Source of the DNA: CAYGFH01 sp964430295
Lineage (GTDB): Bacteria; Patescibacteriota; Microgenomatia; UBA10105; UBA927
Assembly: GCA_964430295.1 (NCBI GenBank)
Contig: CAYSEV010000017.1
Coordinates: 1 to 23,024, forward strand
Direction: 5' to 3'
DNA: 23,024 bases
The notes under the pieces are model-generated. The model made no database searches and was not told where the DNA came from. It saw only the letters and a list, made by a program, of their open reading frames with translations. Every line of letters starts with the position of its first letter. The stretch's first letter is position 1. This document shows positions 1-6,658 of this stretch, piece after piece. The translations under genes were made by a program, and so were the position numbers.

Positions 1-285
1 CAAAAGAGCAAATTTTTGTGATGGTTTGAGGGTGCCGTTTAAGACAATGGCGTCAGTCCGATGGTCTTTGAGATATGCTGCGACTTCGGCAACTTTGCCA
101 GGACCTATATAGGTGCCATCAAACTCCGGTCCTTTTTGGTGAATCAGATCGACAACCGTCGCGTTTTTGAGCGTGGCAACGAGCTGCCATAATTCTGTGA
201 TATCCGCCTCCATGTCTGCACGTGATTGGCGGGGGTGGGCTAAATAGACAAACAATACTGATAACGGTGCATTGACAGTTTCCAT
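1..285 (-). CDS. hflX: GTPase HflX, N-terminal fragment (runs off window start)
   Basis: The first 95 codons of a minus-strand gene cut by the window edge; reading is open to base 1. The translation begins METVNAPLSVLFVYLAHPRQ and contains TYIGPGKVAEV at about residues 60-70, then a segment (DAIVLNGTLKPSQ) matching the region where HflX proteins carry FND-x-L-x-P-x-Q. HflX is a ribosome-associated GTPase that splits stalled or heat-damaged 70S ribosomes. The G domain with its Walker motifs lies outside the window, so GTPase activity cannot be checked. The ATG at 285-283 was chosen because a TATAAT box on the minus strand (300-295) sits only 9 nt upstream and no Shine-Dalgarno is visible. The family call rests on the N-terminal domain alone. 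Confidence 0.85.
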   Translation of the reverse strand, partial: METVNAPLSVLFVYLAHPRQSRADMEADITELWQLVATLKNATVVDLIHQKGPEFDGTYIGPGKVAEVAAYLKDHRTDAIVLNGTLKPSQKFALL

Positions 286-294
286 GAGAGCTTC

Positions 295-300
295 ATTATA
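295..300 (-). promoter_or_regulatory. -10 box of hflX promoter
   Basis: Perfect TATAAT on the minus strand, 9 nt before the hflX ATG, so transcription would start within a few bases of the start codon. No convincing -35 hexamer is seen at 16-18 nt upstream. Confidence 0.55.
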
Positions 301-326
301 GCAAGTATCACCACACGAAAGTGGAT

Positions 327-1667
327 TTACTGCAATTGCCACGTGCCATCTGTACCTAGTATCGTGATTGTGGAACCATCTGGAATGGTAAGAGCGCTTC
401 TTTCTATAATTGCGGGAATGCCAAATTCGCGTGCGACAATGGCACCATGAGATGTCTGTCCGCCGCGGGCAAAGATAAGTCCCACGCACTTCGGAAACTG
501 GATGCTAAATTCAGGGCTGGCATTTGGGAATACACCAATGGTCCCTTCGGGAATGGGCATAGTTGGATCATGAATTTGACGAACCGTGCCCTTCACGTCA
601 CCGACTGATACCGGTGTACCGCGGCCGGATGTTGGAGCGGGTTGTTCATCAGTCTGTGGGACATGCACTTTTGTTGTTTCCGGTGCCGGAGGAAATTCAC
701 CGCGAAGTATCTGCTCTCGGGTAAGATGGGAGAGTGATGATTGGTCGGGAGTTTGTGCACGGATGAGGTCTCGAAGTTCCTGTATAGAGTAGAGCATGGT
801 GTGCTTTACTTTAGTCCGAAGAATTTGCAGTGCAATACTTGCATCGATAAGTGGCATAAGTGTTGTAGGAGGGCAAATTACTGAATCCGGAGTCTTTGGT
901 TCGATGCTTTGATCAATCCGTTTTTGTATGTCTGTGGGAATTTCACTCCAGCGCGGACAATCGAGTTCCAGATCCCGATCAGCGCGAACACCGTAGCGGT
1001 CCATATATGCATCAAATGATAGTTCATGCGTTTTTACCTTGTATTGATCAGTCAGAGACTGGAATATCCAATCCGTTTGCGCAACACGGGATGCAATGTA
1101 GCGGTTGACGTCAACTGCCTTATCTTTTACTTCATGCATCAGATATTGGTGGATATATTCAGATACATACCCAACTGCGATAACGGCAGGCAGTACTGCT
1201 TCTGTGAGATGTGTGTCGAGTGTATTGATGTTTTTTTTGCGGGTTGTATCTATCTGAGAAACCGTTGTTTGAAGCCTTGTGACTATAGCAGACGGATTGG
1301 CAATCCACATACTTTGTACCCATATACTTTTGAGTGTGTTTGCAATGCACATCGGTGAAAAACATTTGTGAAAATCTACAAAGAGAGTCGGACTTTGCTC
1401 ACTATCTGATTGTGGTCTATAGGAAAATACAGTCTCTTTATAGAGAATTTCTTCATCTGCCCAGAGATCACAGACGAGCTCACCCCTGTGCATCACGACA
1501 GCGGAACCGGTACTCGTCGTATAGGGAAGTTTCAGGAGCTTCATTGCACGGCCGTAACTTTGCGCACCTGAAAACCAGTGAGATAGAAATGAATATGTGA
1601 GTGGCGTTGGATGGTCGACGATCTGAGCAATGCCACCCGTATAGTAGTGTGGTCCCTGAGTCTTCAT
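327..1667 (-). CDS. PEP-utilizing-enzyme mobile (phosphohistidine) domain protein
   Basis: A 446-residue protein. The last ~90 residues are a PEP-utilizing enzyme mobile domain: GGQTSHGAIVAREFGIPAI carries the phospho-accepting His at about residue 407, the swivelling domain of PEP synthase, PPDK and enzyme I. An N-terminal stretch with PTPLTYSF (about residues 20-27) resembles the P-x-TPLT-x-S motif seen before such domains in PPDK/rifampicin-phosphotransferase-like proteins. No ATP-grasp nucleotide-binding domain and no TIM-barrel PEP-binding domain is apparent; the middle (about 100-340) is helical and unrecognised. It may therefore work with a partner enzyme or be a catalytically reduced relative. 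The ATG is 6 nt downstream of a TATACT box, with no Shine-Dalgarno. The domain call is firm; the substrate is unknown. Confidence 0.75.
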   Translation of the reverse strand: MKTQGPHYYTGGIAQIVDHPTPLTYSFLSHWFSGAQSYGRAMKLLKLPYTTSTGSAVVMHRGELVCDLWADEEILYKETVFSYRPQSDSEQSPTLFVDFHKCFSPMCIANTLKSIWVQSMWIANPSAIVTRLQTTVSQIDTTRKKNINTLDTHLTEAVLPAVIAVGYVSEYIHQYLMHEVKDKAVDVNRYIASRVAQTDWIFQSLTDQYKVKTHELSFDAYMDRYGVRADRDLELDCPRWSEIPTDIQKRIDQSIEPKTPDSVICPPTTLMPLIDASIALQILRTKVKHTMLYSIQELRDLIRAQTPDQSSLSHLTREQILRGEFPPAPETTKVHVPQTDEQPAPTSGRGTPVSVGDVKGTVRQIHDPTMPIPEGTIGVFPNASPEFSIQFPKCVGLIFARGGQTSHGAIVAREFGIPAIIERSALTIPDGSTITILGTDGTWQLQ

Positions 1668-1673
1668 ATCTAT

Positions 1674-1679
1674 AGTATA
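1674..1679 (-). promoter_or_regulatory. -10 box for the PEP-mobile-domain gene
   Basis: TATACT on the minus strand, 6 nt before the ATG at 1667, consistent with a leaderless transcript. The -35 region is weak. Confidence 0.5.
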
Positions 1680-1682
1680 CCC

Positions 1683-1711
1683 TTCACGGCATAGGCAAAG
1701 TACAGTATGGT
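1683..1711 (+). promoter_or_regulatory. Probable promoter of the small membrane protein at 1718
   Basis: TTCACG (1683-1688), a 17-nt spacer and TATGGT (1706-1711), followed 6 nt later by the ATG. It is divergent from, and overlaps the upstream region of, the 1667 minus-strand gene. Confidence 0.4.
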
Positions 1712-1717
1712 AGATGT

Positions 1718-2011
1718 ATGATGAACCTGTTCATTATTGTTGGACTTGTATGTATTTTTGCTGTATTTCCTCCGAAAGCAGAAGCAATCGTGATACTGCC
1801 TGCGGTACTTTTGATACCTATTATAAAAATAGTCGCCCTTGTGATAGGCAGTTTATCTGTGCCTGCCGTGAGCCTGAGCGCGCTGTGGAGTAAATTGTTT
1901 GGGAAACCGCTGCATCTGGCTATTGCATGGACGATTGTGATTCTTCTGTGTATTGGGGTAGTACTTGGAATAATCCTGAAGATTCATTTGCCTGAGCGGC
2001 CGCTTCTTTAA
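1718..2011 (+). CDS. Small membrane protein, unrecognised
   Basis: A 97-residue, strongly hydrophobic protein. Residues 1-24 look like a signal peptide or first helix (ending near PKAEA), then a hydrophobic segment at about 27-50 and a final helix at about 66-88 before a charged tail. No family motif is recognised. The start is at tandem ATG codons (1718 and 1721), 6 nt downstream of a -10-like TATGGT and without a Shine-Dalgarno. Its TAA stop overlaps the TAA of the convergent minus-strand gene, so there is no room for a terminator between them. Its size, clear membrane pattern and matching promoter support a real gene. Confidence 0.6.
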   Translation: MMNLFIIVGLVCIFAVFPPKAEAIVILPAVLLIPIIKIVALVIGSLSVPAVSLSALWSKLFGKPLHLAIAWTIVILLCIGVVLGIILKIHLPERPLL

Positions 2012-3096
2012 TCGTGAATATATTCGATAACTCCGTACCCAGTAGCGCCTTTTTGAGAGGCTGTGGTAAGAGTCCCTTCTACTGTTCCTAGGTACCAGTC
2101 ATATGATCCATTCGGCGCTTTGTTGAGTGCACTTTTGCGGGACAGTTGGAGCGTGACGTCGAGGGGCGATTGAAGGGTAATAGTATAGGCGTCCGGTGGT
2201 GTGTTGTTGTCCCGAATCGTGTGTACAGAAAATGTCTTTGTGACTGCACCCATAGCGGTTTTGAGGATGCCGAGTGTATGCGTTTTATAGATAGGTGTTG
2301 GCTTTGACACAGTAGAGGAGTCTATATGGTAAAAGTTTCCGAGCGAATCCCAAAAAGCTATCCAGTCTGTCGTAACACCGATGGGTTCTGTATAGAACTG
2401 AATGTCATCTGTATTCATGGAATAAATGCGCGTGTAGAGTACCTTTGCCGGATGTGATGTGCCGTTGATGGAAAGCGTTCCATTTCCCTCTGACATAAAT
2501 TTGGTATACCCAGGCAGGCTTCTGATGCCAAGTTCATTTTGCAGCTGATTTGCCTGAAATGTAGCGGTATTGTCTCCAACGGTAATCGTTCCCTTGAGTT
2601 GTTCTTTGAGCATTCTCGTCGCATCAATTCGAATAGACCAGTCAGTCACTAGATCATTTGGCAGAATCTCCGGTGTATCTGCGCTTTTGGAAAGCGTTTT
2701 TCGCTCCCAGGTGGTCCCATCAAACAGACTGACACGGGTGTTGTGTATAAACGTTTCATTTTCCTGTATGCGGACCATGGAGCCGATCACTACCTGATGG
2801 GGAGCATCGGTTGTGATAACAAGTACCGTGTCATCAAAATAATGATTGCCTGCACTAAAGCGTAATTGATCAACTGCATTCATAGGCATCTCTGTTGGTG
2901 TGGCAACAGCATGTCCACTCACCGGTGTCGGGGAGATGGCAGGGCGAGATGTCGTTGTCGTTTGTTTCAGAAGATCAGAAATAAAAAACCCTGAAATAAA
3001 TGCGCCAATACATCCGAGAGCTAACAGCGCAAATAGTGTGGCGTTGTTTGACTGAGGCGGTTTTGATACGACAGTTGAAGGACTTACGGGATCCAT
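2008..3096 (-). CDS. Membrane-anchored extracytoplasmic protein, unrecognised
   Basis: A 362-residue protein: a short cytoplasmic Pro/Ser-rich N-terminus, one transmembrane helix at about 19-42, a Thr/Pro-rich linker at about 45-70 (QTTTTSRPAISPTPVSG), then a mostly beta-like extracytoplasmic domain to the C-terminus. No enzyme motif or known domain is recognised. It is the best-supplied gene for a promoter in this region: TTGACA (3134-3129 on the minus strand), 18 nt, CATACT (3110-3105), then 8 nt to the ATG. That promoter overlaps the divergent aquaporin promoter, so the two genes may compete for polymerase. A surface or cell-wall role is only inferred from topology. Confidence 0.7.
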   Translation of the reverse strand: MDPVSPSTVVSKPPQSNNATLFALLALGCIGAFISGFFISDLLKQTTTTSRPAISPTPVSGHAVATPTEMPMNAVDQLRFSAGNHYFDDTVLVITTDAPHQVVIGSMVRIQENETFIHNTRVSLFDGTTWERKTLSKSADTPEILPNDLVTDWSIRIDATRMLKEQLKGTITVGDNTATFQANQLQNELGIRSLPGYTKFMSEGNGTLSINGTSHPAKVLYTRIYSMNTDDIQFYTEPIGVTTDWIAFWDSLGNFYHIDSSTVSKPTPIYKTHTLGILKTAMGAVTKTFSVHTIRDNNTPPDAYTITLQSPLDVTLQLSRKSALNKAPNGSYDWYLGTVEGTLTTASQKGATGYGVIEYIHD

Positions 3097-3104
3097 ATAC
3101 TGTC

Positions 3105-3134
3105 AGTATGAAGATAGGGGATTGGGCATGTCAA
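3105..3134 (-). promoter_or_regulatory. Promoter of the anchored protein at 3096 (leaderless type)
   Basis: Consensus -35 TTGACA and -10 CATACT on the minus strand with an 18-nt spacer; the -10 ends 8 nt before the start codon. It is interleaved with the plus-strand promoter at 3122-3150. Confidence 0.65.
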
Positions 3135-3150
3135 GGAAATCGTTTATACT
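3122..3150 (+). promoter_or_regulatory. Promoter of the aquaporin gene
   Basis: TTGGGC (3122-3127), a 17-nt spacer and TATACT (3145-3150), with the ATG 9 nt further on. Its -35 end overlaps the -35 of the divergent promoter. Confidence 0.55.
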
Positions 3151-3159
3151 ATCTGTACT

Positions 3160-3768
3160 ATGAAAAAATATATTATTGAATGTATCGGTACGTTCTTTCT
3201 GGTATTAACCGTTGCGATGACCGGGAGCCCGATATCCATCGGTGCTGTCCTTGTGGCACTTGTCTATATGGGTGGGTATATAAGTGGCGCCCACTATAAT
3301 CCCGCTGTGACGTTTGGTCTGATGGTCTCCGGAAACATGAAATGGGCGGAAGCAAAAAAATATATGTCAGCCCAACTTTTTGGCGGATTTGTGGCAGCAG
3401 GCGTGTTTAGTTTTATACGAACATTCTTTTTTATACCTTCTCCGGGGGAACATATATCGTTTGTTTCTGCGTTTGTTACTGAGGTCGTATATACATTCCT
3501 TTTAGTCAGTGTTGTTCATCATGTGGCAGTCAACCCGAAAGTGAAAGGAAACCAGTATTATGGACTGGCAATCGGTATGACGCTTCTGGCGGCTGCTTTT
3601 GTCGGAGGACCTATCTCGGGTGGAGCATTTAATCCTGCAGTTGGTGTGTCTCCGATTATTTATGATATTTCATCTGTCACGACGCATCTGGGAAACATCC
3701 TATTATATAGTGCAGGTCCACTCCTGGGGGGAGCACTGGCCGGTTTGGTATATAAACAGTTGACCTGA
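3160..3768 (+). CDS. Aquaporin / MIP-family channel with atypical second NPA box
   Basis: A 202-residue integral membrane protein of the MIP family. Both half-helix signatures are present: SGAHYNPAVTFG (NPA at 47-49) and SGGAFNPAVGVS (NPA at 158-160), about 111 residues apart as expected for the two inverted repeats. It is shorter than usual aquaporins (about 220-280), with very short termini and loops. The second box reads NPAV where water and glycerol channels normally have NPAR; that Arg is the key residue of the aromatic/arginine selectivity filter, so the conducted solute may differ from AqpZ or GlpF. DUF4112 and small membrane genes follow 14 nt and further downstream. The family is certain; the substrate is not. 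Confidence 0.88.
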   Translation: MKKYIIECIGTFFLVLTVAMTGSPISIGAVLVALVYMGGYISGAHYNPAVTFGLMVSGNMKWAEAKKYMSAQLFGGFVAAGVFSFIRTFFFIPSPGEHISFVSAFVTEVVYTFLLVSVVHHVAVNPKVKGNQYYGLAIGMTLLAAAFVGGPISGGAFNPAVGVSPIIYDISSVTTHLGNILLYSAGPLLGGALAGLVYKQLT

Positions 3769-3782
3769 GTAAACGTACTACC

Positions 3783-4139
3783 ATGTCTCTTGCATCTGAT
3801 ATAGCTTTTGCCAAACGCATAGTGACTGTGATGGATCTGAAGTTTCGTGTATTTGGTATTAAGTTTGGCATTGATCCTCTGTTGGATATCATCCCGGGAT
3901 TTGGAAATATCATATCTCTTGGAGTTTCCTGTTATTTATTTTGGATTGCGTACCGCTTACGTGTGCCGTTTCATGTGTACATACGGATGCTGTGGAATAT
4001 TTGTGTTGATTATCTGTTTGGTGTTGTGCCGTATATTGGTATTGTGATGGATTTATTTTTTCGTGCAAATGTAAAAAACCTCTCGCTTCTTGAAACATAT
4101 CATGATCCTTCGATTTTGGTGGGAGAACTCGTCTCCTGA
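3783..4139 (+). CDS. DUF4112 family membrane protein
   Basis: A 118-residue protein matching DUF4112 across its length: MDLKFRVFGIKFGIDPLLD (about 18-36), then IPGFGNIISLG, a membrane segment, a second hydrophobic hairpin with VVPYIGIVMDLFFRANVKNL (about 83-102), and LLETYHD. The family consensus has an LD-x-x-F-R-(I/V)-x-G opening, an IPG-x-GD-like turn and a DxxxxAN-x-x-NL tail; the turn Asp is Asn here (GFGN). The biochemical function of DUF4112 is unknown. The gene starts 14 nt after the aquaporin stop with no clear Shine-Dalgarno and is probably cotranscribed with it. Confidence 0.82.
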   Translation: MSLASDIAFAKRIVTVMDLKFRVFGIKFGIDPLLDIIPGFGNIISLGVSCYLFWIAYRLRVPFHVYIRMLWNICVDYLFGVVPYIGIVMDLFFRANVKNLSLLETYHDPSILVGELVS

Positions 4140-4185
4140 TACATCAGTTCACTTCAGGCTATCGAATATTTTTGGAACAACATCT

Positions 4186-4222
4186 ATTGTTCTGGATCCC
4201 CGATCTGGTCGGGGATGACAAT
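4186..4222. repeat. REP-like palindromic element / stem-loop
   Basis: ATCCCCGA (4196-4203), a 5-nt loop and TCGGGGAT (4209-4216) form a perfect 8-bp GC-rich stem. An outer pair of arms, ATTGT (4186-4190) and ACAAT (4218-4222), encloses it across an asymmetric internal loop. The layout 'TCTGGATCCCCG...CGGGGATGACA' resembles small intergenic palindromes dispersed in many bacterial genomes. No T-tract follows, so a classical intrinsic terminator is less likely. It is the only copy seen in this window. Confidence 0.5.
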
Positions 4223-4233
4223 ATGGATATGTA

Positions 4234-4253
4234 GTGAATCTCATGTGATTCAC
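4234..4253. promoter_or_regulatory. 7-6-7 inverted repeat upstream of small membrane gene
   Basis: GTGAATC, a TCATGT spacer and GATTCAC form a perfect inverted repeat ending 12 nt before the TATACT box (4266-4271). It occupies the -35 position of that promoter and could be an operator, or an RNA hairpin at the end of the upstream transcript. Confidence 0.35.
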
Positions 4254-4265
4254 ATACCATCCTTT

Positions 4266-4290
4266 TATACTTCCCGCAAGAAACGGAGGA
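4266..4290 (+). promoter_or_regulatory. -10 box and Shine-Dalgarno of the 4294 gene
   Basis: TATACT (4266-4271), then GGAGGA (4285-4290) only 3 nt before the ATG. This is one of few starts in the window with a real Shine-Dalgarno, though the spacing is short. Confidence 0.5.
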
Positions 4291-4293
4291 TAT

Positions 4294-4548
4294 ATGCACA
4301 AATATATGTTGACGCGGGATTCTGTGACACTGCTCTTGTTACTTATTGGGTATTTAGCGTTTCATGTGATTGCATATGAGCTACAGGGGATCTTTCAACA
4401 AGTGGTATATGTGGGTATGACGGTCGGTTCGCTTATTGGCATGTACGCATATATACGACAACAAAAATACTATCATATGCTTATCTGCGGCGTGATCGGT
4501 ATGATGACAGTATTTGCCGGACTTGACTCTATCGGCCCTATACTATAA
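4294..4548 (+). CDS. Small multi-span membrane protein, unrecognised
   Basis: An 84-residue protein with three hydrophobic segments (about 10-30, 34-54 and 60-80) separated by short charged turns such as IRQQKYYH. No recognised family. It has its own promoter-like TATACT and a GGAGGA ribosome site, which supports it being expressed. A perfect inverted repeat lies upstream. Its stop overlaps a TATAAT sequence (4544-4549) that may help drive the next gene. Confidence 0.6.
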   Translation: MHKYMLTRDSVTLLLLLIGYLAFHVIAYELQGIFQQVVYVGMTVGSLIGMYAYIRQQKYYHMLICGVIGMMTVFAGLDSIGPIL

Positions 4549-4578
4549 TGTTGTTGCAGCAATCTAAATTACACATCT

Positions 4579-5874
4579 ATGGGCATGTTACCGGTTGGGC
4601 AACATAATATCCGAAAGTATTTATTTATACATCTCGTATTGTTTTTTGTTGTTCTCTTAGTGCTTCATGTCTTTGCAGGATCTTCGATTATGCGTCTTGT
4701 GTTTATTCGCGGTGTGCATGCCAATCTGGAAACATATACTACCCGTATCCGAAATGACTTTGTATTTTCTGACGGGAAATGGAATACACAGCGCTACCTC
4801 GCAGACCCACAGACACCGCATCCAAATGGCTCAAGCGGATACACAGAACCGCTATATATCATCACAACCAATGGATTTGTGATTGAGCGATCAAGTCCAA
4901 TACATGGATTCTTAGATACATCGGATTTTCAAAAGATTCGGACATTTACCAGCCCTCAGTATATTGATGGAGACACAAACGAACGCTGGCGGGTACTTTC
5001 CAAGGAAATTATTCACAACAACACAGCCGTCGGTGTCATATTGGTTGCATCATACAATCCCACCCCCGAGTCTGTGACACAGGTTGATATGGATTTGCAA
5101 AAAAATATAGATGTACTGCTTCAAAAAATAGTGGTTACAGATACAGGTGACGTGTCTGTAACGTCGGTGGATGTGCGAAACATCCAATACACTGTTTCGT
5201 TTGAAATTGTGGATATGCACAACAAAGTATTGTTAAATAACGGACGCACCCCTTCGTTTATTGACCCAAGTTATGTTGATACGGCAAAGCACCAACAGAC
5301 TGAATATATACAGGATGCTCGTACACATGAACAGTTTTTTGTGCATTATGATGTTATTCGAGATACGACAGGAGCAGAGAAAGGAATGATTGTGGCAGCG
5401 CATTCATTGACTGATATGACGACACTCCTCAAAAAGTTTTTGATACTCTCGTGTTTGTTTGGTGTGGGTGTGGTGGTGCCATTATCACTTTTGTTTTCGC
5501 AGGTGATTCGTGATTGGATGCGCATGAACATAGCACATGAACGTGATGAGGCCCTTAAAGCACTTCGTGAGTTACCGGAAACGTTGTCGTTTGATCGGAA
5601 GAAATCTGCAATTATAGCTGACGGCCTGTCGTATCCGATAGCGTATGCATCCAATCAGTATTATGTGTGTGATGCGCTTTTCTCGCAGCCCAAAAAACGA
5701 TGGGAAACAGATGCGCTGCTTGATCGTATGGGGGAGTCTACTGATCAAAAAAATTCCAGGACACTGTACGACACGGTTCTGGCTCTGAATAAAAAGTTTT
5801 TATGGCGGCTTGTTGCGTATAAAGATAAAACATATCAACTCAATCCTGATCTTGTGTCACGAATTACTTCATAA
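4579..5874 (+). CDS. Two-span sensor-like membrane protein with probable C-terminal winged helix
   Basis: A 431-residue protein. A transmembrane helix at about 14-34 and another at about 287-310 bracket a ~250-residue extracytoplasmic domain, the topology of Cache/CHASE-type sensors, although no such family is recognised by eye. The cytoplasmic part has a short charged helix (ERDEALKALRELPE) and then a segment from about 351 in which PKKRWETDALLDRMGE, LYDTVLALNKKF and a final YQLNP resemble compact winged-helix DNA-binding domains of the OmpR-C-terminal kind. No kinase (H-box, ATPase), GGDEF or phosphatase motif is present. It could be a membrane-tethered one-component regulator. ATG 4585 is an alternative start. 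Function is inferred. Confidence 0.65.
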   Translation: MGMLPVGQHNIRKYLFIHLVLFFVVLLVLHVFAGSSIMRLVFIRGVHANLETYTTRIRNDFVFSDGKWNTQRYLADPQTPHPNGSSGYTEPLYIITTNGFVIERSSPIHGFLDTSDFQKIRTFTSPQYIDGDTNERWRVLSKEIIHNNTAVGVILVASYNPTPESVTQVDMDLQKNIDVLLQKIVVTDTGDVSVTSVDVRNIQYTVSFEIVDMHNKVLLNNGRTPSFIDPSYVDTAKHQQTEYIQDARTHEQFFVHYDVIRDTTGAEKGMIVAAHSLTDMTTLLKKFLILSCLFGVGVVVPLSLLFSQVIRDWMRMNIAHERDEALKALRELPETLSFDRKKSAIIADGLSYPIAYASNQYYVCDALFSQPKKRWETDALLDRMGESTDQKNSRTLYDTVLALNKKFLWRLVAYKDKTYQLNPDLVSRITS

Positions 5875-5907
5875 ATAACACTTGCATATTCAACAGGCGG
5901 GCTGCTG

Positions 5908-5916
5908 TGATATGAT
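5908..5916 (+). promoter_or_regulatory. Extended -10 promoter of the DedA gene
   Basis: TGA followed by TATGAT (5911-5916), an extended -10 element; the ATG is 8 nt further. A possible -35, TTCAAC, lies 19 nt before the -10. No Shine-Dalgarno is visible. Confidence 0.5.
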
Positions 5917-5924
5917 ATACGTCT

Positions 5925-6611
5925 ATGGAAATCGGACAAGCTATATTAGAATTTTTTCTGCATTTAGATCGCCATTTGAAAGATGTGGTCATGCAGTACG
6001 GATTTTTTAGTTATGCAATTTTATTTTTTATCGTATTTGCTGAAACCGGACTTGTAATTTTGCCGTTTTTGCCCGGAGATTCACTACTCTTTGCGGCAGG
6101 AGCTCTGAGTGCTCTTGGAACACTGAATTTTCCACTTGTCCTTGCATTATTTATCGCTGCTGCGATTATTGGTGACACTGTTAACTATAGCATAGGGAGA
6201 TACTTTGGAAAGGCAATTGTCGACAATCCAAAGATCCCGTTTATTAACCAAAAGCATATCGATAAAACCGAGGTATTTTATAAAAAGCATGGCGGGAAGA
6301 CAATTATCCTGGCACGATTTGTTCCAATAGTGCGCACCTTTGCTCCGTTTGTGGCAGGGGTTGGGTCTATGCATTATCACACGTTTATTTTGTACAACAT
6401 CATTGGCGGCATTCTGTGGGTATCATTGTTTACCTGTGCAGGTTTCTTTTTTGGCAATATGGAAATAGTACAGAAAAACTTTCATTACGTTATAGTCGCT
6501 ATCATCGGACTCTCTATTGTGCCGATGATTTTTGAATTTATAAAAAGTAAACGGGAAGAAAAAGCACATGGCGTCAGCGCCAAAACACTTGAAAAAGTGG
6601 TAAACGAGTAA
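5925..6611 (+). CDS. DedA-family membrane protein
   Basis: A 228-residue integral membrane protein of the DedA/VTT superfamily. Diagnostic parts are FAETGLVILPFLPGDSLLF (acidic E40 and PGD at 50-52, the first re-entrant loop), IGDTVNYSIGRYFGK (about 82-96) and ARFVPIVRTFAPFVAGVGSM with R131 and R137 (second re-entrant loop), followed by two hydrophobic helices and a basic tail. Members include undecaprenyl-phosphate flippases that return the lipid carrier for cell-wall synthesis, and this gene lies directly before pbpC, which fits an envelope role. Which DedA subtype it is cannot be decided from the sequence alone. Confidence 0.88.
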   Translation: MEIGQAILEFFLHLDRHLKDVVMQYGFFSYAILFFIVFAETGLVILPFLPGDSLLFAAGALSALGTLNFPLVLALFIAAAIIGDTVNYSIGRYFGKAIVDNPKIPFINQKHIDKTEVFYKKHGGKTIILARFVPIVRTFAPFVAGVGSMHYHTFILYNIIGGILWVSLFTCAGFFFGNMEIVQKNFHYVIVAIIGLSIVPMIFEFIKSKREEKAHGVSAKTLEKVVNE

Positions 6612-6658
6612 TCTTCTTTACATTGAAAAGTACGATATACGTACGCATAATAGAGGGT

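Noticed and set aside
311..324. CCAC/GTGG hairpin between hflX and the upstream gene
   Set aside because: Only a 4-bp stem and no T-run; likely chance.
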